Shown: positions 27,062 through 36,782 of the stretch, piece by piece
Layout of the letters: each line of letters starts with the position of its first letter
How positions within the stretch are numbered: position 1 is the first letter of the stretch
Assembly (NCBI RefSeq): GCF_002863005.1
Contig: NZ_PKDG01000018.1
Span: 174,643-238,642, forward strand
Direction of reading: 5' to 3'
Length of the DNA stretch: 64,000 bases
DNA from: Pseudoxanthomonas sp.
GTDB taxonomy: Bacteria; Pseudomonadota; Gammaproteobacteria; Xanthomonadales; Xanthomonadaceae
The notes under the pieces: model-generated
Told to the model about the DNA's origin: nothing
Seen by the model: only the letters and a program-made list of their open reading frames with translations
The model's database searches: none
Program-made: the position numbers and the translations under genes

Positions 27062-28081
27062 TCACAGCGGTCGCTTGCCCGTGTCCCCGGCAATTTCCCG
27101 CACCAGCCTCGGCACCAGGTAGCCGGACAGGCGGGCGGCCAGGTCCGCATGCAGCGCCTTCGCGCGCACGTCGTCGACTTCGAAGTGGGCGGCGCCGGCC
27201 ACCCGGTCCAACTGGTGCAGGTAATACGGCAGCACCCCCGCGGCGAAGCCGCGTTCGCTCAGGGCGGCCAGCGCGTCGACGTCGTCGTTCACCCCCCGCA
27301 GCAGCACCGCCTGGTTGAGCAGGTGAACGCCGGCATCGCGCAGGCGGCGCAGCGCGGCGTCAACCGCACCGTCGAACTCGTTGGCGTGGTTGGCATGGAT
27401 CACCAGCGTCAGCGGCCAGGGCAGGCGGCCCAGCCAAGCCAGCAGGCCCTCGTCGATGCGCTCGGGCAGCACGACCGGCAGGCGGCTGTGCAGGCGCAGC
27501 CGGCGCAGGTGCGGAATGCCGGCCAGGGCGTCCGTCAGCTCGGCGAGCTTCGCGTCCGACAGGGACAGCGGGTCGCCACCCGACAGCAGCACTTCCTCGA
27601 TGCTGTCGTCGCGGCGGATCACGTCCACGGCTTCGCGCCAGCCGTCGCGTGCGGCGGTTTCCTCGGCGTAAGGGAAGTGGCGGCGGAAACAGTAGCGGCA
27701 GTTGATGGCGCAACTGCCGGTCGCCACCAGCAGGGCGCGGCCGCGATATTTCTGGATCACGCCGTTCCCGGTGCGTGCGGCGCCGTCGCCGACGGCATCC
27801 AGCCCGTAGCCGGATGCGGGGCGCATCTCGTCGTCCAGGGGCAGCACCTGGCGAAGCAGCGGATCGTGCGGATCGCCAGCGCGCATGCGAGCCACGAAGC
27901 CGCGTGGCACGCGCAGGGCGAACTGCGATGCGGCCTGGTCGGACACGCGATCCGCCAGCGACTCCAGCCCCAGCAATGCCAGTAGTTCACGGGGATCGCG
28001 CACGGCATCGCGCCAGGCCTGTTGCCAGCGGAGGGCCGGCCGGGCAGCGGGCTGTCGGGGGTCGGGGGCTGCGGTTATCAT
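27062..28081 (-). CDS. epmB: EF-P beta-lysylation protein EpmB
   Basis: Radical-SAM lysine 2,3-aminomutase-like enzyme, 339 aa. The iron-sulfur/SAM motif is [11 protein letters not shown] (CxxxCxxC) with FSYAEE-type continuation, followed by [13 protein letters not shown], typical of the KamA/EpmB group. It makes (R)-beta-lysine that EpmA attaches to Lys34 of elongation factor P. The efp gene starts 103 bp away on the opposite strand, which fixes the assignment over a free lysine aminomutase. The start at 28081 ([10 protein letters not shown]) was preferred to one seven codons upstream. Confidence 0.92.
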   Translation of the reverse strand: MITAAPDPRQPAARPALRWQQAWRDAVRDPRELLALLGLESLADRVSDQAASQFALRVPRGFVARMRAGDPHDPLLRQVLPLDDEMRPASGYGLDAVGDGAARTGNGVIQKYRGRALLVATGSCAINCRYCFRRHFPYAEETAARDGWREAVDVIRRDDSIEEVLLSGGDPLSLSDAKLAELTDALAGIPHLRRLRLHSRLPVVLPERIDEGLLAWLGRLPWPLTLVIHANHANEFDGAVDAALRRLRDAGVHLLNQAVLLRGVNDDVDALAALSERGFAAGVLPYYLHQLDRVAGAAHFEVDDVRAKALHADLAARLSGYLVPRLVREIAGDTGKRPL

Positions 28082-28184
28082 GTCGGGTCTGAAAACAAGC
28101 ACCCGCCGGGTCCGGCGGGTCCCCGCATTCTATCCGGCCGGCCGCCTCGCGCGGCGGGTACGCCTTACCTCCAGGAGCAGCAGC

Positions 28185-28751
28185 ATGGCCAGTTACGGCA
28201 TGAACGACGTCAAGAACGGGATGAAGATCCTGATCAACAACGACCCGGCGATCATCACCGATACCGAGTACGTCAAGCCGGGCAAGGGCCAGGCCTTCAC
28301 CCGCGTGAAGTACCGCCTGATCAAGAGCGGCCGCGTGCAGGAAATCACCATGAAGAGCACCGACTCGGTCGAAGCGGCGGACGTGGTGGATACCGACATG
28401 CAGTACCTGTACACCGATGGCGAGTACTGGCACTTCATGCAGCAGGAGACCTTCGAGCAGGTGCAGGCCGACAAGGCCGGCATGGGCGGCGCCGAGAAGT
28501 GGCTGAAGGGCGAGGAAGACTGCGTGGTCACCCTGTGGAACGGCAACCCGATCCAGGTGACCCCGCCGAACTTCGTCGAGCTGCAGATCACCGAGACCGA
28601 CCCGGGCGTGAAGGGCGACACCGCGGGTACCGGCGGCAAGCCGGCCACGCTGGAAACCGGCGCCGTCGTGCGCGTCCCGCTGTTCGTCGGCCAGGAAGAA
28701 GTGATCAAGGTCGACACCCGTACCGGCGAATACGTCAGCCGCGTCAAGTGA
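28185..28751 (+). CDS. efp: translation elongation factor P
   Basis: Elongation factor P, 188 aa, which rescues ribosomes stalled at polyproline. The modified lysine is Lys34 in [11 protein letters not shown], matching the EpmB/EpmA type of modification whose epmB gene is divergent here. Three-domain length is normal. The CCAGGAGCAGC ribosome binding site precedes ATG 28185. The 5' leader contains a strong hairpin (ACCCGCC..GGCGGGT near 28102-28121). It is followed with an ATGA-type overlap by a small membrane protein gene. Confidence 0.96.
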   Translation: MASYGMNDVKNGMKILINNDPAIITDTEYVKPGKGQAFTRVKYRLIKSGRVQEITMKSTDSVEAADVVDTDMQYLYTDGEYWHFMQQETFEQVQADKAGMGGAEKWLKGEEDCVVTLWNGNPIQVTPPNFVELQITETDPGVKGDTAGTGGKPATLETGAVVRVPLFVGQEEVIKVDTRTGEYVSRVK

Positions 28752-28960
28752 TGGGACAGCTCGCGCTGTACCTCGGCGTCTGGGCCGTCGGCGTACTGCT
28801 CGCCGGCCTGGGCGTGATGCTGTGCTGGAACGCCAGCCTGGCGCACCTGTTTCCCGCCGTGCCGCGCCTGGGCTACGGCCGCGCACTGGCGCTGATGCTG
28901 CTGTGCTGGCTGCTGTTCGGGGCCGGCGCCATTGGCCTGACCTATACGCTGGGATTCTGA
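28751..28960 (+). CDS. small two-helix membrane protein
   Basis: A 69-aa protein with two hydrophobic segments (LALYLGVWAVGVLLAGLGVML and ALALMLLCWLLFGAGAIGLTY). Its ATG shares the last base of the efp stop codon, so it is probably translated by coupling from efp. No family recognised; function unknown. Confidence 0.65.
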   Translation: MGQLALYLGVWAVGVLLAGLGVMLCWNASLAHLFPAVPRLGYGRALALMLLCWLLFGAGAIGLTYTLGF

Positions 28961-28971
28961 GCCGAGGCCCC

Positions 28972-30312
28972 ATGAACGACCGTACGCCCGTTGCCTGTGA
29001 CCTGTTGATCGAAGCCGGCTTCGTGGTGCCGGTCGTTCCGCACGGCGCGGTGCTGGAAGACCATGCGGTCGCCGTGAGCGATGGCCGCATCGTCGCCGTG
29101 CTGCCGGTGGCCGACGCGCGCGCGCGCTTCGCGCCGCGTGAGACGGTATCGCGTCCGGACGCGGTGCTGATTCCCGGCATGGTCAACGCGCACACCCACA
29201 ACCCGATGACGCTGCTGCGCGGCGTGGCCGACGACCTGCCGTTGAAGGTCTGGCTGCAGCAGCACATCTGGCCCATCGAGGGGGCGGTGATCGGCCCGGA
29301 CTTCGTGGCCGACGGCATCACCCTGGCCATCGCCGAAATGCTCCGCGGCGGTACCACCTGCGTCAACGAGAACTACTTCTTCCCCGACGTACAGGCGGCG
29401 ACCTACAAGCGCTACGGCTTCCGTGCACGTGTCGGCCTGCCGGTCATCGATTTCCCGACTGCCTGGGCCGCGTCGGACGATGAGTACTTCGAGAAGGCCG
29501 GCGAAGTGCACGACCAGTGGCGCGACGATGCGCTGATCGCGACCGCGTTCGCTCCGCATGCGCCGTACACGGTCAACGACGCCAATTTCGAACGCGTGCG
29601 GATGCTGTCCGACCAGCTCGACGTGCCGGTTCACCTGCACCTGCACGAGACCGCCCAGGAAGTGGAGCAGTCGATCGAGAAGCACGGCCAGCGCCCGATC
29701 GCGCGCCTGGACCGGCTGGGCCTGGTCAACGACCGGCTGATCGCCATCCACATGACCCAGCTGACCGAGGCCGAGATCCATCTCTGCGCCGAACGCGGCG
29801 TCAGCGTGGTGCATTGCCCCGAATCCAACCTCAAGCTCGCCTCGGGCTTCTGCCCCGCCTGCGCGCTGGAGCGCGCTGGCGTGACGCTGGCGGTCGGTAC
29901 CGACGGCTGCGCCAGCAACAACGACTTGGACATGTTCAGCGAAACCCGTACGGCGGCGTTGCTGGCCAAGGCGGTGGCCCAGGATGCGGCCGCGCTGGAT
30001 GCGTTCAGCGCGCTGCGCGCGGCCACGCTGGGCGGTGCCAAGGCGATCGGCTTCGACGACCGCATCGGCTCGATCGAACCCGGCAAGCAGGCCGACCTGG
30101 TCTGCGTCGACCTGTCGGCGCTGGAGACCCAGCCGCTGCACCACGTGGTGTCGCAGCTGATCTATGCGACCGGACGGCAGCAGGTCAGCGACGTCTGGAT
30201 CGCGGGCCGGCCGAAGCTGCGGCAGCGCGTGCTGGTGGATATCGACATCGACGGCGTCATCGCCAATGCGCGGCAGTGGCGCGAGCGGATCGCCGGCATC
30301 CGTCTGTCCTGA
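28972..30312 (+). CDS. mtaD: TRZ/ATZ-family amidohydrolase, 5'-methylthioadenosine/SAH deaminase-like
   Basis: Zinc-dependent cytosine-deaminase-like amidohydrolase, 446 aa. Metal motifs: [13 protein letters not shown] (HxH), HLHLHET, and [15 protein letters not shown] with the catalytic Asp. The amidohydrolase core sequence is closest in style to MtaD enzymes that deaminate 5'-methylthioadenosine and S-adenosylhomocysteine, and to TRZ/ATZ hydrolases. The next gene is the SAM-dependent methyltransferase ubiG, so a link to SAH recycling is sensible but inferred. The start at 28972 was chosen as the family N-terminus ([21 protein letters not shown]). Confidence 0.85.
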   Translation: MNDRTPVACDLLIEAGFVVPVVPHGAVLEDHAVAVSDGRIVAVLPVADARARFAPRETVSRPDAVLIPGMVNAHTHNPMTLLRGVADDLPLKVWLQQHIWPIEGAVIGPDFVADGITLAIAEMLRGGTTCVNENYFFPDVQAATYKRYGFRARVGLPVIDFPTAWAASDDEYFEKAGEVHDQWRDDALIATAFAPHAPYTVNDANFERVRMLSDQLDVPVHLHLHETAQEVEQSIEKHGQRPIARLDRLGLVNDRLIAIHMTQLTEAEIHLCAERGVSVVHCPESNLKLASGFCPACALERAGVTLAVGTDGCASNNDLDMFSETRTAALLAKAVAQDAAALDAFSALRAATLGGAKAIGFDDRIGSIEPGKQADLVCVDLSALETQPLHHVVSQLIYATGRQQVSDVWIAGRPKLRQRVLVDIDIDGVIANARQWRERIAGIRLS

Positions 30313-30358
30313 GCGATGCGTGACGGCGCCATGGCCGGCGTCGTCTTACAATGGCGCC

Positions 30359-31078
30359 ATGACGACCTCGACTGCGCCCCGCGACGATAACTTCAGCCAG
30401 GCCGAACTCGACAAGTTCGGCGCGCTCGCCAATCGCTGGTGGGATCCGGATGGTCCCCAGAAGGCGCTGCACGCACTCAATCCCGTCCGCCTGCAGTATG
30501 TCCGCGAACGCGCCCGCCTGCCGGGTGCCACCGCGCTGGACGTCGGCTGCGGCGGCGGTCTTCTCAGCGAGGCGCTCGCCCGCGAGGGTGCTCACGTCAC
30601 CGCGATCGACCTCGCCCCGGAACTAGTGAAGGTAGGGCGGCTGCACAAGCTCGAGTCCGGCCTGCAGGTCGATTACCAGTTGCGTTCGGTCGAGTCGCTG
30701 GCCGAGGAACGGCCCGGGACGTTCGACGTGGTCACCTGCATGGAGATGCTGGAACACGTGCCGGATCCTGCGGCGATCATCCGCGCGTGCCATGCGCTGC
30801 TGAAGCCGGGCGGCCACCTCTTCCTGTCCACGCTGAACCGCACGCCGGCCGCATTCGCCTTGGCGATCGTGGGCGCAGAGTACGTCGCGCGCCTGCTGCC
30901 GAAGGGTACGCACCATTACAAGGAATTCATCAAGCCATCGGAGCTGGCCGCCTGGCTGCGCGAGGCGGGCTTCCAGTTGCAGGACGTCACCGGGTTGGCC
31001 TACGAGCCCTGGCGCCAGCGGGCGCGGCTGGCCTCGCGCACTGACGTCAACTATCTCGCCAGCGCGGTGAAGCCGTGA
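30359..31078 (+). CDS. ubiG: ubiquinone biosynthesis O-methyltransferase UbiG
   Basis: SAM-dependent methyltransferase, 239 aa, doing the two O-methylations of ubiquinone synthesis. N-terminal [33 protein letters not shown] is the UbiG signature; SAM motif I is [18 protein letters not shown] and the post-I acidic residue lies in [18 protein letters not shown] follows as motif II. The stop overlaps a GTG start of the phosphatase gene. Upstream gap to mtaD is 46 bp. Confidence 0.95.
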   Translation: MTTSTAPRDDNFSQAELDKFGALANRWWDPDGPQKALHALNPVRLQYVRERARLPGATALDVGCGGGLLSEALAREGAHVTAIDLAPELVKVGRLHKLESGLQVDYQLRSVESLAEERPGTFDVVTCMEMLEHVPDPAAIIRACHALLKPGGHLFLSTLNRTPAAFALAIVGAEYVARLLPKGTHHYKEFIKPSELAAWLREAGFQLQDVTGLAYEPWRQRARLASRTDVNYLASAVKP

Positions 31079-31758
31079 CGATGACCGGTTTCCCGCGCGC
31101 GGCGCTGTTCGACCTGGACGGCACGTTGCTCGACAGCGCGCCGGACATGCTGGCCACCGCCAACCGCATGCGTGCATCGCGCGGCATCGGCGCGATGGCC
31201 CTGTCGGCCCTGCGTCCGCACGTATCGAAGGGTGCACGCGCGATGCTGGCCGCGGCGTTCCCGGACATGGAGAAGGCGCCCCGCGAAGCGCTGGTGCCGG
31301 AATTCCTGGCGATCTACCAGGAAGAACTCGGCCGTCACAGCGTGCTCTTCGACGGTGTCGCCGAGATGCTCGATGCGCTGGAAGCGGCGGGCAGCACGTG
31401 GGGCGTCGTGACCAACAAGCCGGAGTATCTTGCGCGCGACATCCTGCCGCAGTTGGGCTGGGAAACGCGATGCGCTGTGCTGATCGGCGGCGACACGCTG
31501 GCCGAAAAGAAGCCGCATCCACTGCCGTTGCAGGTCGCCGCCGAGCGCATCGGCACCGCCATCGCCGACTGCGTGTACGTGGGCGACGACGAGCGCGACA
31601 TCCAGTCGGCGCGTGCCGCCGGCATGCCGTCCATCGCGGCATTGTGGGGATACCGGCAGGCGCATGAGGAGCCTGCGCAGTGGCAAGCGGATGTCATGGT
31701 CGAGTCGCCCGAGGCCCTCATCGCACCGTCGGCCTGGCCCTCGACCCGGCTGTTGTAG
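31075..31758 (+). CDS. gph: HAD phosphatase, phosphoglycolate phosphatase-like
   Basis: HAD-superfamily hydrolase, 227 aa. The nucleophile motif [14 protein letters not shown] is at the N-terminus, motif II is [10 protein letters not shown], motif III Lys in EKKPHPLPL, and motif [20 protein letters not shown]. In this neighbourhood after ubiG the usual assignment is phosphoglycolate phosphatase or the MupP-type phosphatase of peptidoglycan recycling. The GTG start at 31075 overlaps the ubiG stop (GTGA); an ATG at 31081 is the alternative. Confidence 0.87.
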   Translation: MTMTGFPRAALFDLDGTLLDSAPDMLATANRMRASRGIGAMALSALRPHVSKGARAMLAAAFPDMEKAPREALVPEFLAIYQEELGRHSVLFDGVAEMLDALEAAGSTWGVVTNKPEYLARDILPQLGWETRCAVLIGGDTLAEKKPHPLPLQVAAERIGTAIADCVYVGDDERDIQSARAAGMPSIAALWGYRQAHEEPAQWQADVMVESPEALIAPSAWPSTRLL

Positions 31759-31882
31759 GATCGACGTGAGTCGCGACCGCACGGTTGCAGTCCTCGATTG
31801 TTTCAGTCGCGAATAGAGAACGTATTGCATCCAGACGCCTATGCGCGCCAGCCTCACGGTCGCGACTGACGTCGCTCCTACA
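31754..31882. repeat. dispersed palindromic repeat with two arms
   Basis: The left arm (31754-31779, GTAGGATCGACGTGAGTCGC core) and right arm (31857-31882) are near-perfect inverted copies about 77 bp apart. It fills the gap between the phosphatase gene and the squalene-synthase-like gene. Confidence 0.75.
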
Positions 31883-31894
31883 GAGTTCCACTGC

Positions 31895-32602
31895 ATGTCC
31901 GATTCCGCCGCCCTCGACAGCTTCCTGGACAAATGGCGCGCCCGATGGCCGGAATGGTCGGTCGCCGAAGTATTCGTTGCGCCCGCGCGACGCGACATCG
32001 TGGTGGCCTGGTTCGCGCTGCTGCAGGAGTTCGAGGACATCCTGAACATCGCTGGCGACCCCCTGCCGGCGGACGCCAAGCTGGCCTGGTGGGGCGAGGA
32101 ACTGCGTGGCTGGGCCTCGCAACGTTCGCGACATCCGCTCGGCCGTCGTCTCGAACCGGTGCGCGCCGACTGGGCGCGGCTTGCCGATGCGTTGCCCACG
32201 CTTGCAGAAGCGCGCGCGGTAGCGCGGGATCGCGAGGCGGGCTTCGCCGCGTTGTCGCGCTACGGCGAAGCGGTTGCCGCCGTGGAGGACGGAGTGCTGG
32301 GACGCATGCCCGCCTCGCAGGCGATCGTTGCGGAGATGCTGGCTGCCCGCTTGATGGAGGTCGGCGGCGCAGCCGTGCCGGTGAGCCTGCGGCAAGGCGC
32401 GGATGAAGCGGGCCAGCTCAGGGCCTGGGCCACCGCGTTGCTCGAAGCCTGGTCCCCGCGCGACGGTGCGCGCGAGCGTCGCCTGCTGTCCGCCTATGTG
32501 CATGGGCGGCTTCTCCGTTTCGCGCGCAGGGGCGAACCTGCGCCGCTGCCATCACAGGCCGCGCTGTTGTTCACCGGCTGGCGCGCCGCGCGTGGCGGCT
32601 GA
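31895..32602 (+). CDS. phytoene/squalene synthase-like protein, likely degenerate
   Basis: A 235-aa protein resembling the phytoene/squalene synthase fold in LAWWGEELRGWASQRSRHPLGRRL and the FEDILN segment near residue 45. Family enzymes need two Asp-rich motifs (DxxxD); only weak counterparts are visible here (EFEDILNIAGD) and the second motif is not evident, and the protein is shorter than usual (about 280-300 aa). It may therefore be a non-catalytic or altered relative. It lies alone between a palindromic repeat and folE2. Confidence 0.62.
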   Translation: MSDSAALDSFLDKWRARWPEWSVAEVFVAPARRDIVVAWFALLQEFEDILNIAGDPLPADAKLAWWGEELRGWASQRSRHPLGRRLEPVRADWARLADALPTLAEARAVARDREAGFAALSRYGEAVAAVEDGVLGRMPASQAIVAEMLAARLMEVGGAAVPVSLRQGADEAGQLRAWATALLEAWSPRDGARERRLLSAYVHGRLLRFARRGEPAPLPSQAALLFTGWRAARGG

Positions 32603-32710
32603 ACACGCTGCCTATCGTCGCGATAGCCTGCGAAAGGCGTCGTAACGGACTGTTTCATCTGGTGATTCGGGGCAGGGGGTACAATGCGCGCCATCACTCC
32701 CCCGTGCACG

Positions 32711-33646
32711 ATGATGACTTCCTCGCTCCCCCTGGCGCCCCGCGCCGACCTTCCCGACGTCGCCCACCAGCGCGTGCCGCTGGCGCGTCCGCTGGACTGG
32801 GTGGGCATGGATAACATCGCGCTGCCGGTCCGCATTCCGGACGGGCAGGGCGGTCAGCTGCAGGTGGCGGCGAGCATCGACCTGTCGGTGAACCTGGCCA
32901 ATGCTGATGCACGGGGCATCCACATGTCCCGGCTGTACCTGGAACTCCAGGATGGCCTGGCGCGTGAAGCCATCACCCCGGCCGGCCTGCGCCATCTGCT
33001 GCAGACCAGTGTCGACTCCCAGGCCGGCCTGGCCACCCAGGCGCGCCTGCGCATCCGCTACGAAGCACTGCTGCAGCGGAAGGCGCTGGAAAGCGACTAC
33101 GCCGGCTGGAAGCGTTATCCGGTCGAGATCGAGGCCACGCTCGCCGACGGCCACCTGATCCTGGCACTGGCGTTCTCCGTGGAGTATTCGAGCACCTGCC
33201 CGGCGTCGGCCGCGCTGTCCCGCCAGGCCAACGCCGAGCGGTTCACCGAGGACTTCGCCGCGGCGCACCCGCTGTCGGTCAACGTGGTGCATGACTGGCT
33301 CGCCTCCGAGCGAGGGCTGGCCGCCACGCCGCATGCGCAGCGCAGTCGCGCCAGCGTGCGCGTCGAGCTGCGTCCGCAGTTCGATGAACTCCCATTGGTG
33401 GCCTTGGTCGATGCGCTCGAAGCCGCGCTGGCGACGCCGGTCCAGACGGCCGTCAAGCGCGTGGACGAACAGGCGTTCGCCCGCCTCAACGCAGAGAATC
33501 TGATGTTCTGCGAAGACGCAGCCCGTCGAGTCGCGTCGGTGCTTGCCGGCGATGCGCGCATCGCCCGCTACGACGCCACCGTCGCGCACTACGAAAGCCT
33601 GCACCCGCACGACGCGGTCGCCCGGGTCAGCGGCAGCAACGACTGA
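32711..33646 (+). CDS. folE2: GTP cyclohydrolase FolE2 (type IB)
   Basis: GTP cyclohydrolase IB, about 311 aa, first step of folate/tetrahydropterin and queuosine pathways. Family signatures: LPDVAHQRVPLARPLDWVGM, GIHMSRLYLELQD, EYSSTCPASAALSRQ (substrate Cys) and HYESLHPHDAVARV at the C-terminus. This class does not depend on zinc as FolE does. A TACAAT -10-like element at about 32679-32684 argues for the start at 32711 (or 32714); an ATG at 32684 would add nine residues. Whether a canonical folE is also encoded elsewhere cannot be told from this window. Confidence 0.9.
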   Translation: MMTSSLPLAPRADLPDVAHQRVPLARPLDWVGMDNIALPVRIPDGQGGQLQVAASIDLSVNLANADARGIHMSRLYLELQDGLAREAITPAGLRHLLQTSVDSQAGLATQARLRIRYEALLQRKALESDYAGWKRYPVEIEATLADGHLILALAFSVEYSSTCPASAALSRQANAERFTEDFAAAHPLSVNVVHDWLASERGLAATPHAQRSRASVRVELRPQFDELPLVALVDALEAALATPVQTAVKRVDEQAFARLNAENLMFCEDAARRVASVLAGDARIARYDATVAHYESLHPHDAVARVSGSND

Positions 33647-33662
33647 GGCCTCGGTTGCCGGA

Positions 33663-33727
33663 TGTGGGAGCGACGTAAGTCGCGATCGCTCTCAAAGCAA
33701 CGCTTCGCGACTTACATCGCAACCACA
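33663..33727. repeat. dispersed palindromic repeat, closely spaced arms
   Basis: Left arm TGGGAGCGACGTAAGTCGCG core at 33663-33686 and a partly eroded right arm at 33704-33727 (ACATCGCAACC instead of ACGTCGCTCC). It directly precedes the 123-bp tandem array. Confidence 0.75.
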
Positions 33728-33742
33728 ACGGCAGGCTGGGTC

Positions 33743-34234
33743 ACTTCCCGCCTTCGAGCACCAGCAGTGGGTTGATGCGCACGGCGAACCGCGCCGACCG
33801 GAACCAGAAGCGTCATGGACCATCAACGCGCCGCAGCGCGCCGATGGGGCGAACAACGGGTGCCTACTTCCCGCGTTCGAGCACCAGTAGTGGATCGATG
33901 CGCACGTCGAACCGCGCCCACCGGAACCAGAAGCGTCATGGACCATCAACGCGCCGCAGCGCGCCGATGGGGCGAACAACGGGTGCCTACTTCCCGCGTT
34001 CGAGCACCAGCAGTGGATCGATGCGCACGTGGAACCGCGCCCACCGGAACCAGAAGCGTCATGAACCATCAACGCGCCGCAGCGCGCCCATGGGGCGAAC
34101 AACAGGTGCCTACTTCCTGCGTTCGAGCACCAGCAGTGGATCGATGCGCACGTCGAACCGCGCCCACCGGAACCAGAAGCGTCATGGACCATCAACGCGC
34201 CGCAGCGCGCCGATGGGGCGAACAACAGGTGTCT
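33743..34234. repeat. four tandem copies of a 123-bp unit containing the 3' end of the M23 peptidase gene
   Basis: Units begin at 33743, 33866, 33989 and 34112, each exactly 123 bp, and the array runs into the real gene end at 34235. Each unit holds about 54 bp homologous to the last codons of the adjacent minus-strand M23 peptidase gene (encoding RFDVRIDPLLVLERGK and a stop) plus about 69 bp of downstream DNA with a CGCGC-TGCG-GCGCG hairpin. Units 2-4 are nearly identical; the unit farthest from the gene (33743) is the most diverged (RFAVRINPLLVLEGGK, TGA stop). The unit length is a multiple of three, so long open frames on both strands here are artefacts. It is a minisatellite, not a CRISPR: no spacers. 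Confidence 0.95.
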
Positions 34235-35087
34235 ACTTCCCGCGTTCTAGCACCAGCAGTGGATCGATTCTCACGTCGAACCAGCTCATCCCCCAGTGCA
34301 GATGCGGCCCCGTGGCGCGCCCGGTCGCACCGACGGCTCCGATGACCTGTCCGGCTTCGATCCGGTCGCCGACGTTCACGTCGATGCGCGACAGGTGGAG
34401 GAAGTTCGAGCTTACGCCGTGTCCATGGTCGAGCAACACAGTGCCGCCCGTGAGATAGAGGTCGGGTGATGCGAACGTCACGATGCCGGCGGCGGGTGCC
34501 TTGACCGGCGTGCCGGTCGGCGCCGCGATGTCCATGCCGGAGTGGCCGGCGCCGGGCTGGCCGTTGTAGACGCGGGCGTTGCCGAAGCGACCGCTGATGC
34601 GGCCCTGCACGGGCCACTGGAACGGCAGCGCGAAATCCGCACGCGCGTCGTCGCGGTCGCGCGCGGCGGTGACCAGGGCCTGCTCGCGCTGGATGCGCGC
34701 GGCGATCTCCGGGGGCGGATTGACGGTCTTCGGCGGCACGCCGTTGACGCGCTCGACCGGCCAGTCGCGTGGCGTTACCGCGATCTCGACGGCTTGCGTG
34801 CGGCCGGAGGGTGTCGTGACGGCGACGCTCAGTGGGCCCGCTTCGTCGCGCCCCACGCCGAACACGACAGTGCCGTAGTCGGTGGTGCGCAACAGGCGTT
34901 CGCGAAAGCGCACCTCGCTTCCCGGCGGCACTTTGCCGAACACCAGCGCGCCCTGCGACACGCTCGCCGGGAACACGACGCGCTCCTCCTGCGGGACGGG
35001 CGCCACGGACGCGCTTTCCTGGGCGCCTACGAGGGGAATCCAGCCTGCACAGACCGCGGCGAGTAGCGCCGCTGCCGCCAACTTCAA
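34233..35087 (-). CDS. M23-family (LytM-type) peptidase
   Basis: Secreted peptidoglycan metallopeptidase-like protein, 284 aa, with signal peptide (MKLAAAALLAAVCAGWIPLVGA). An N-terminal beta-rich region (about 30-120) precedes the M23 domain (about 165-270) with zinc-type motifs GHSGMDIAAPTGTPV, LDHGHGVSSNFLHLS and the HLHW pair (GPHLHWGMSWFD). The pattern GxHxGxD, HxH is intact, so it may be an active endopeptidase. Its start overlaps the dihydroorotase stop (ATGA). Its last 16 codons are repeated four more times in the 123-bp array just downstream. Confidence 0.9.
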   Translation of the reverse strand: MKLAAAALLAAVCAGWIPLVGAQESASVAPVPQEERVVFPASVSQGALVFGKVPPGSEVRFRERLLRTTDYGTVVFGVGRDEAGPLSVAVTTPSGRTQAVEIAVTPRDWPVERVNGVPPKTVNPPPEIAARIQREQALVTAARDRDDARADFALPFQWPVQGRISGRFGNARVYNGQPGAGHSGMDIAAPTGTPVKAPAAGIVTFASPDLYLTGGTVLLDHGHGVSSNFLHLSRIDVNVGDRIEAGQVIGAVGATGRATGPHLHWGMSWFDVRIDPLLVLERGK

Positions 35088-36430
35088 CGCGCGAACTCCA
35101 GCCGCTGGCCGTTGGGCGTGCCGACCAGGTGTTCTCCATTCCAGACCATGCGCCCGTTGACCCAGGTAGCGCCGATGCGCGAGCGGAACGTGCGGCCTTC
35201 GAACGGCGACCAGCCGACCTTGGACAGCACGTCTTCGCGCTTCACGGTGAAAGGTTCGTCGTCGATCAGCACGAGGTCGGCGAAGTAGCCTTCGCGCAGG
35301 TAGCCGCGCTCCTTCACGTCGAACAGCTGCGCGGGGGCGTGCGCGAACTTCTGTACCACGCGGGCGACGTCCATGCGCTTCTCATGCACCAGTTCCAGCG
35401 CGGCCACCAGCGCGTACTGCACCAGCGGCAGGCCGGAGGGCGCCTGTACATAGGGCTTTTCCTTTTCTTCCAGCGTATGCGGGGCGTGGTCGGTGGCGAG
35501 CACATCGATCACGTCCTCCACCAGCGCCTTGATCAGCGCTTCGCGGTCACTGGTGTCCTTGATGGCGGGATTGCACTTGATCAGGTTGCCCAGCGCCGCG
35601 TAATCGGCGCGGTCGAAGCGCAGGAAGTGGATGCAGGTTTCCGCGGTGATGCGCTTGCGCGCACCGTCCGGATGCACCAGCGGTCCCGGCGTGAACAGCG
35701 CCAGCTCATCAGCGGTGGAGATGTGCAGCACGTGCAGGCGGGTGCCGTGCTTGCGCGCCAGCGACATCGCCAGCCGCGTGGACTTGATGCAGGCCTCGCG
35801 GCTGCGGATGTCCGGGTGGTGTTCGGCACTGAGCGCATCGCCGTACCTGGCCTGGAACGCCGCCAGGTTGGCGTCGATCATGGGCGTGTCTTCGCAGTGC
35901 GTGATGATCGGCGTGGGTGCTTCGCGGAAGATCGCGTCCAGCGTGTCAGGATTGTCGACCAGCATGTTGCCGGTGGAGGCGCCCATGAACACCTTGATGC
36001 CCGGCGCGGTCTTCGGGTCCAGCGTGCGGATCGCCTCCAGGTTGTCGTTGCTGGCGCCCATGTAGAAGCCGTAGTTGCCCCAGGCCCGGCCCTTGGCCCG
36101 CTGGTACTTGTCCTCCAGCGCGGCCGCGTCCAGCGTCGGCGGGCTGGTGTTGGGCATGTCCATGAACGTGGTCAGGCCGCCGGCGACGGCTGCCGCGGAT
36201 TCGGTCGCCATGTCGCCCTTGTGCGGCATGCCGGGCTCGCGGAAATGCACCTGATCGTCGATCATCCCCGGCAGCAGCAGGCGCCCGGCGGCGTCGATCA
36301 CCGTGTCGTCGCCCTGGGGCCGTATTTCGGCGGCGATGCGGGCGATACGCCCGTTCTCGATGCGCAGGTCACCCTCGGTGACGCGGCCTTCATTGACCAG
36401 ACGGGCGTTGACGATGACGGTAGCGGGCAT
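35084..36430 (-). CDS. dihydroorotase-family amidohydrolase
   Basis: Amidohydrolase of 448 aa in the dihydroorotase group, pyrimidine synthesis (carbamoyl-aspartate to dihydroorotate). Motifs: GMIDDQVHFREPGMPHKGD, the carboxylated-Lys region GIKVFMGASTGNM, THCEDTPMI, VLHISTADE and ATDHAPHTLEEK with the catalytic Asp. The first motif has Gln where classical enzymes have the first His of HxH (DQVH instead of DHVH), as in one DHOase subfamily. An allantoinase or hydantoinase role is less likely. It sits between yidD and an M23 peptidase, overlapping both by 4 bp (ATGA). Confidence 0.86.
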   Translation of the reverse strand: MPATVIVNARLVNEGRVTEGDLRIENGRIARIAAEIRPQGDDTVIDAAGRLLLPGMIDDQVHFREPGMPHKGDMATESAAAVAGGLTTFMDMPNTSPPTLDAAALEDKYQRAKGRAWGNYGFYMGASNDNLEAIRTLDPKTAPGIKVFMGASTGNMLVDNPDTLDAIFREAPTPIITHCEDTPMIDANLAAFQARYGDALSAEHHPDIRSREACIKSTRLAMSLARKHGTRLHVLHISTADELALFTPGPLVHPDGARKRITAETCIHFLRFDRADYAALGNLIKCNPAIKDTSDREALIKALVEDVIDVLATDHAPHTLEEKEKPYVQAPSGLPLVQYALVAALELVHEKRMDVARVVQKFAHAPAQLFDVKERGYLREGYFADLVLIDDEPFTVKREDVLSKVGWSPFEGRTFRSRIGATWVNGRMVWNGEHLVGTPNGQRLEFAR

Positions 36431-36687
36431 CAGTGGTGTCCTGTACAGGAATGGGGAGGGGAGGCGCCGGTGCGCGGGGGGACCGGGTCGTGGCCGCCGG
36501 GATGCAGGGGATGGCAGCGCCCGATCCGCCGCACCGCCAGCCAGCCGCCCTGCAGCGGACCGAACCGGCCGATCGCCTCAATGGCGTACTCGGAGCAGGA
36601 CGGCACGAAGCGGCAACGCGGTCCTAGCATAGGACTGATGAAGCGCTTGTAGCCCTTCAGCAGCAGGATGAGCAGGCGGGCGAGCAT
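36430..36687 (-). CDS. yidD: membrane protein insertion efficiency factor YidD
   Basis: Small YidD protein, 85 aa, with the family signature [35 protein letters not shown] and three conserved cysteines ([18 protein letters not shown]). It peripherally associates with the inner membrane near YidC. It normally neighbours rpmH-rnpA-yidC; here it instead heads a yidD-dihydroorotase-M23 operon with ATGA overlaps. The start at 36687 ([16 protein letters not shown]) is the family start. Confidence 0.93.
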   Translation of the reverse strand: MLARLLILLLKGYKRFISPMLGPRCRFVPSCSEYAIEAIGRFGPLQGGWLAVRRIGRCHPLHPGGHDPVPPRTGASPPHSCTGHH

Positions 36688-36782
36688 GGCCCGATGATAC
36701 CGCGTCGGGTTGCCGCTGCCCGCCGGGTAGGCTATAAAAGCGCGCTTTCCCGATGCTCGGGAAGAACAAGGAAGCGCTGTTC

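Noticed and set aside
33743..34234. Possible CRISPR array
   Set aside because: The copies are contiguous 123-bp units without spacers and contain the end of a neighbouring gene; no cas genes are present.
33692..34458. Long repetitive open frames on both strands (177 and 228 codons)
   Set aside because: They arise because the 123-bp unit is a multiple of three; the predicted proteins are pure translation of the minisatellite and one runs into the antisense of the M23 gene.
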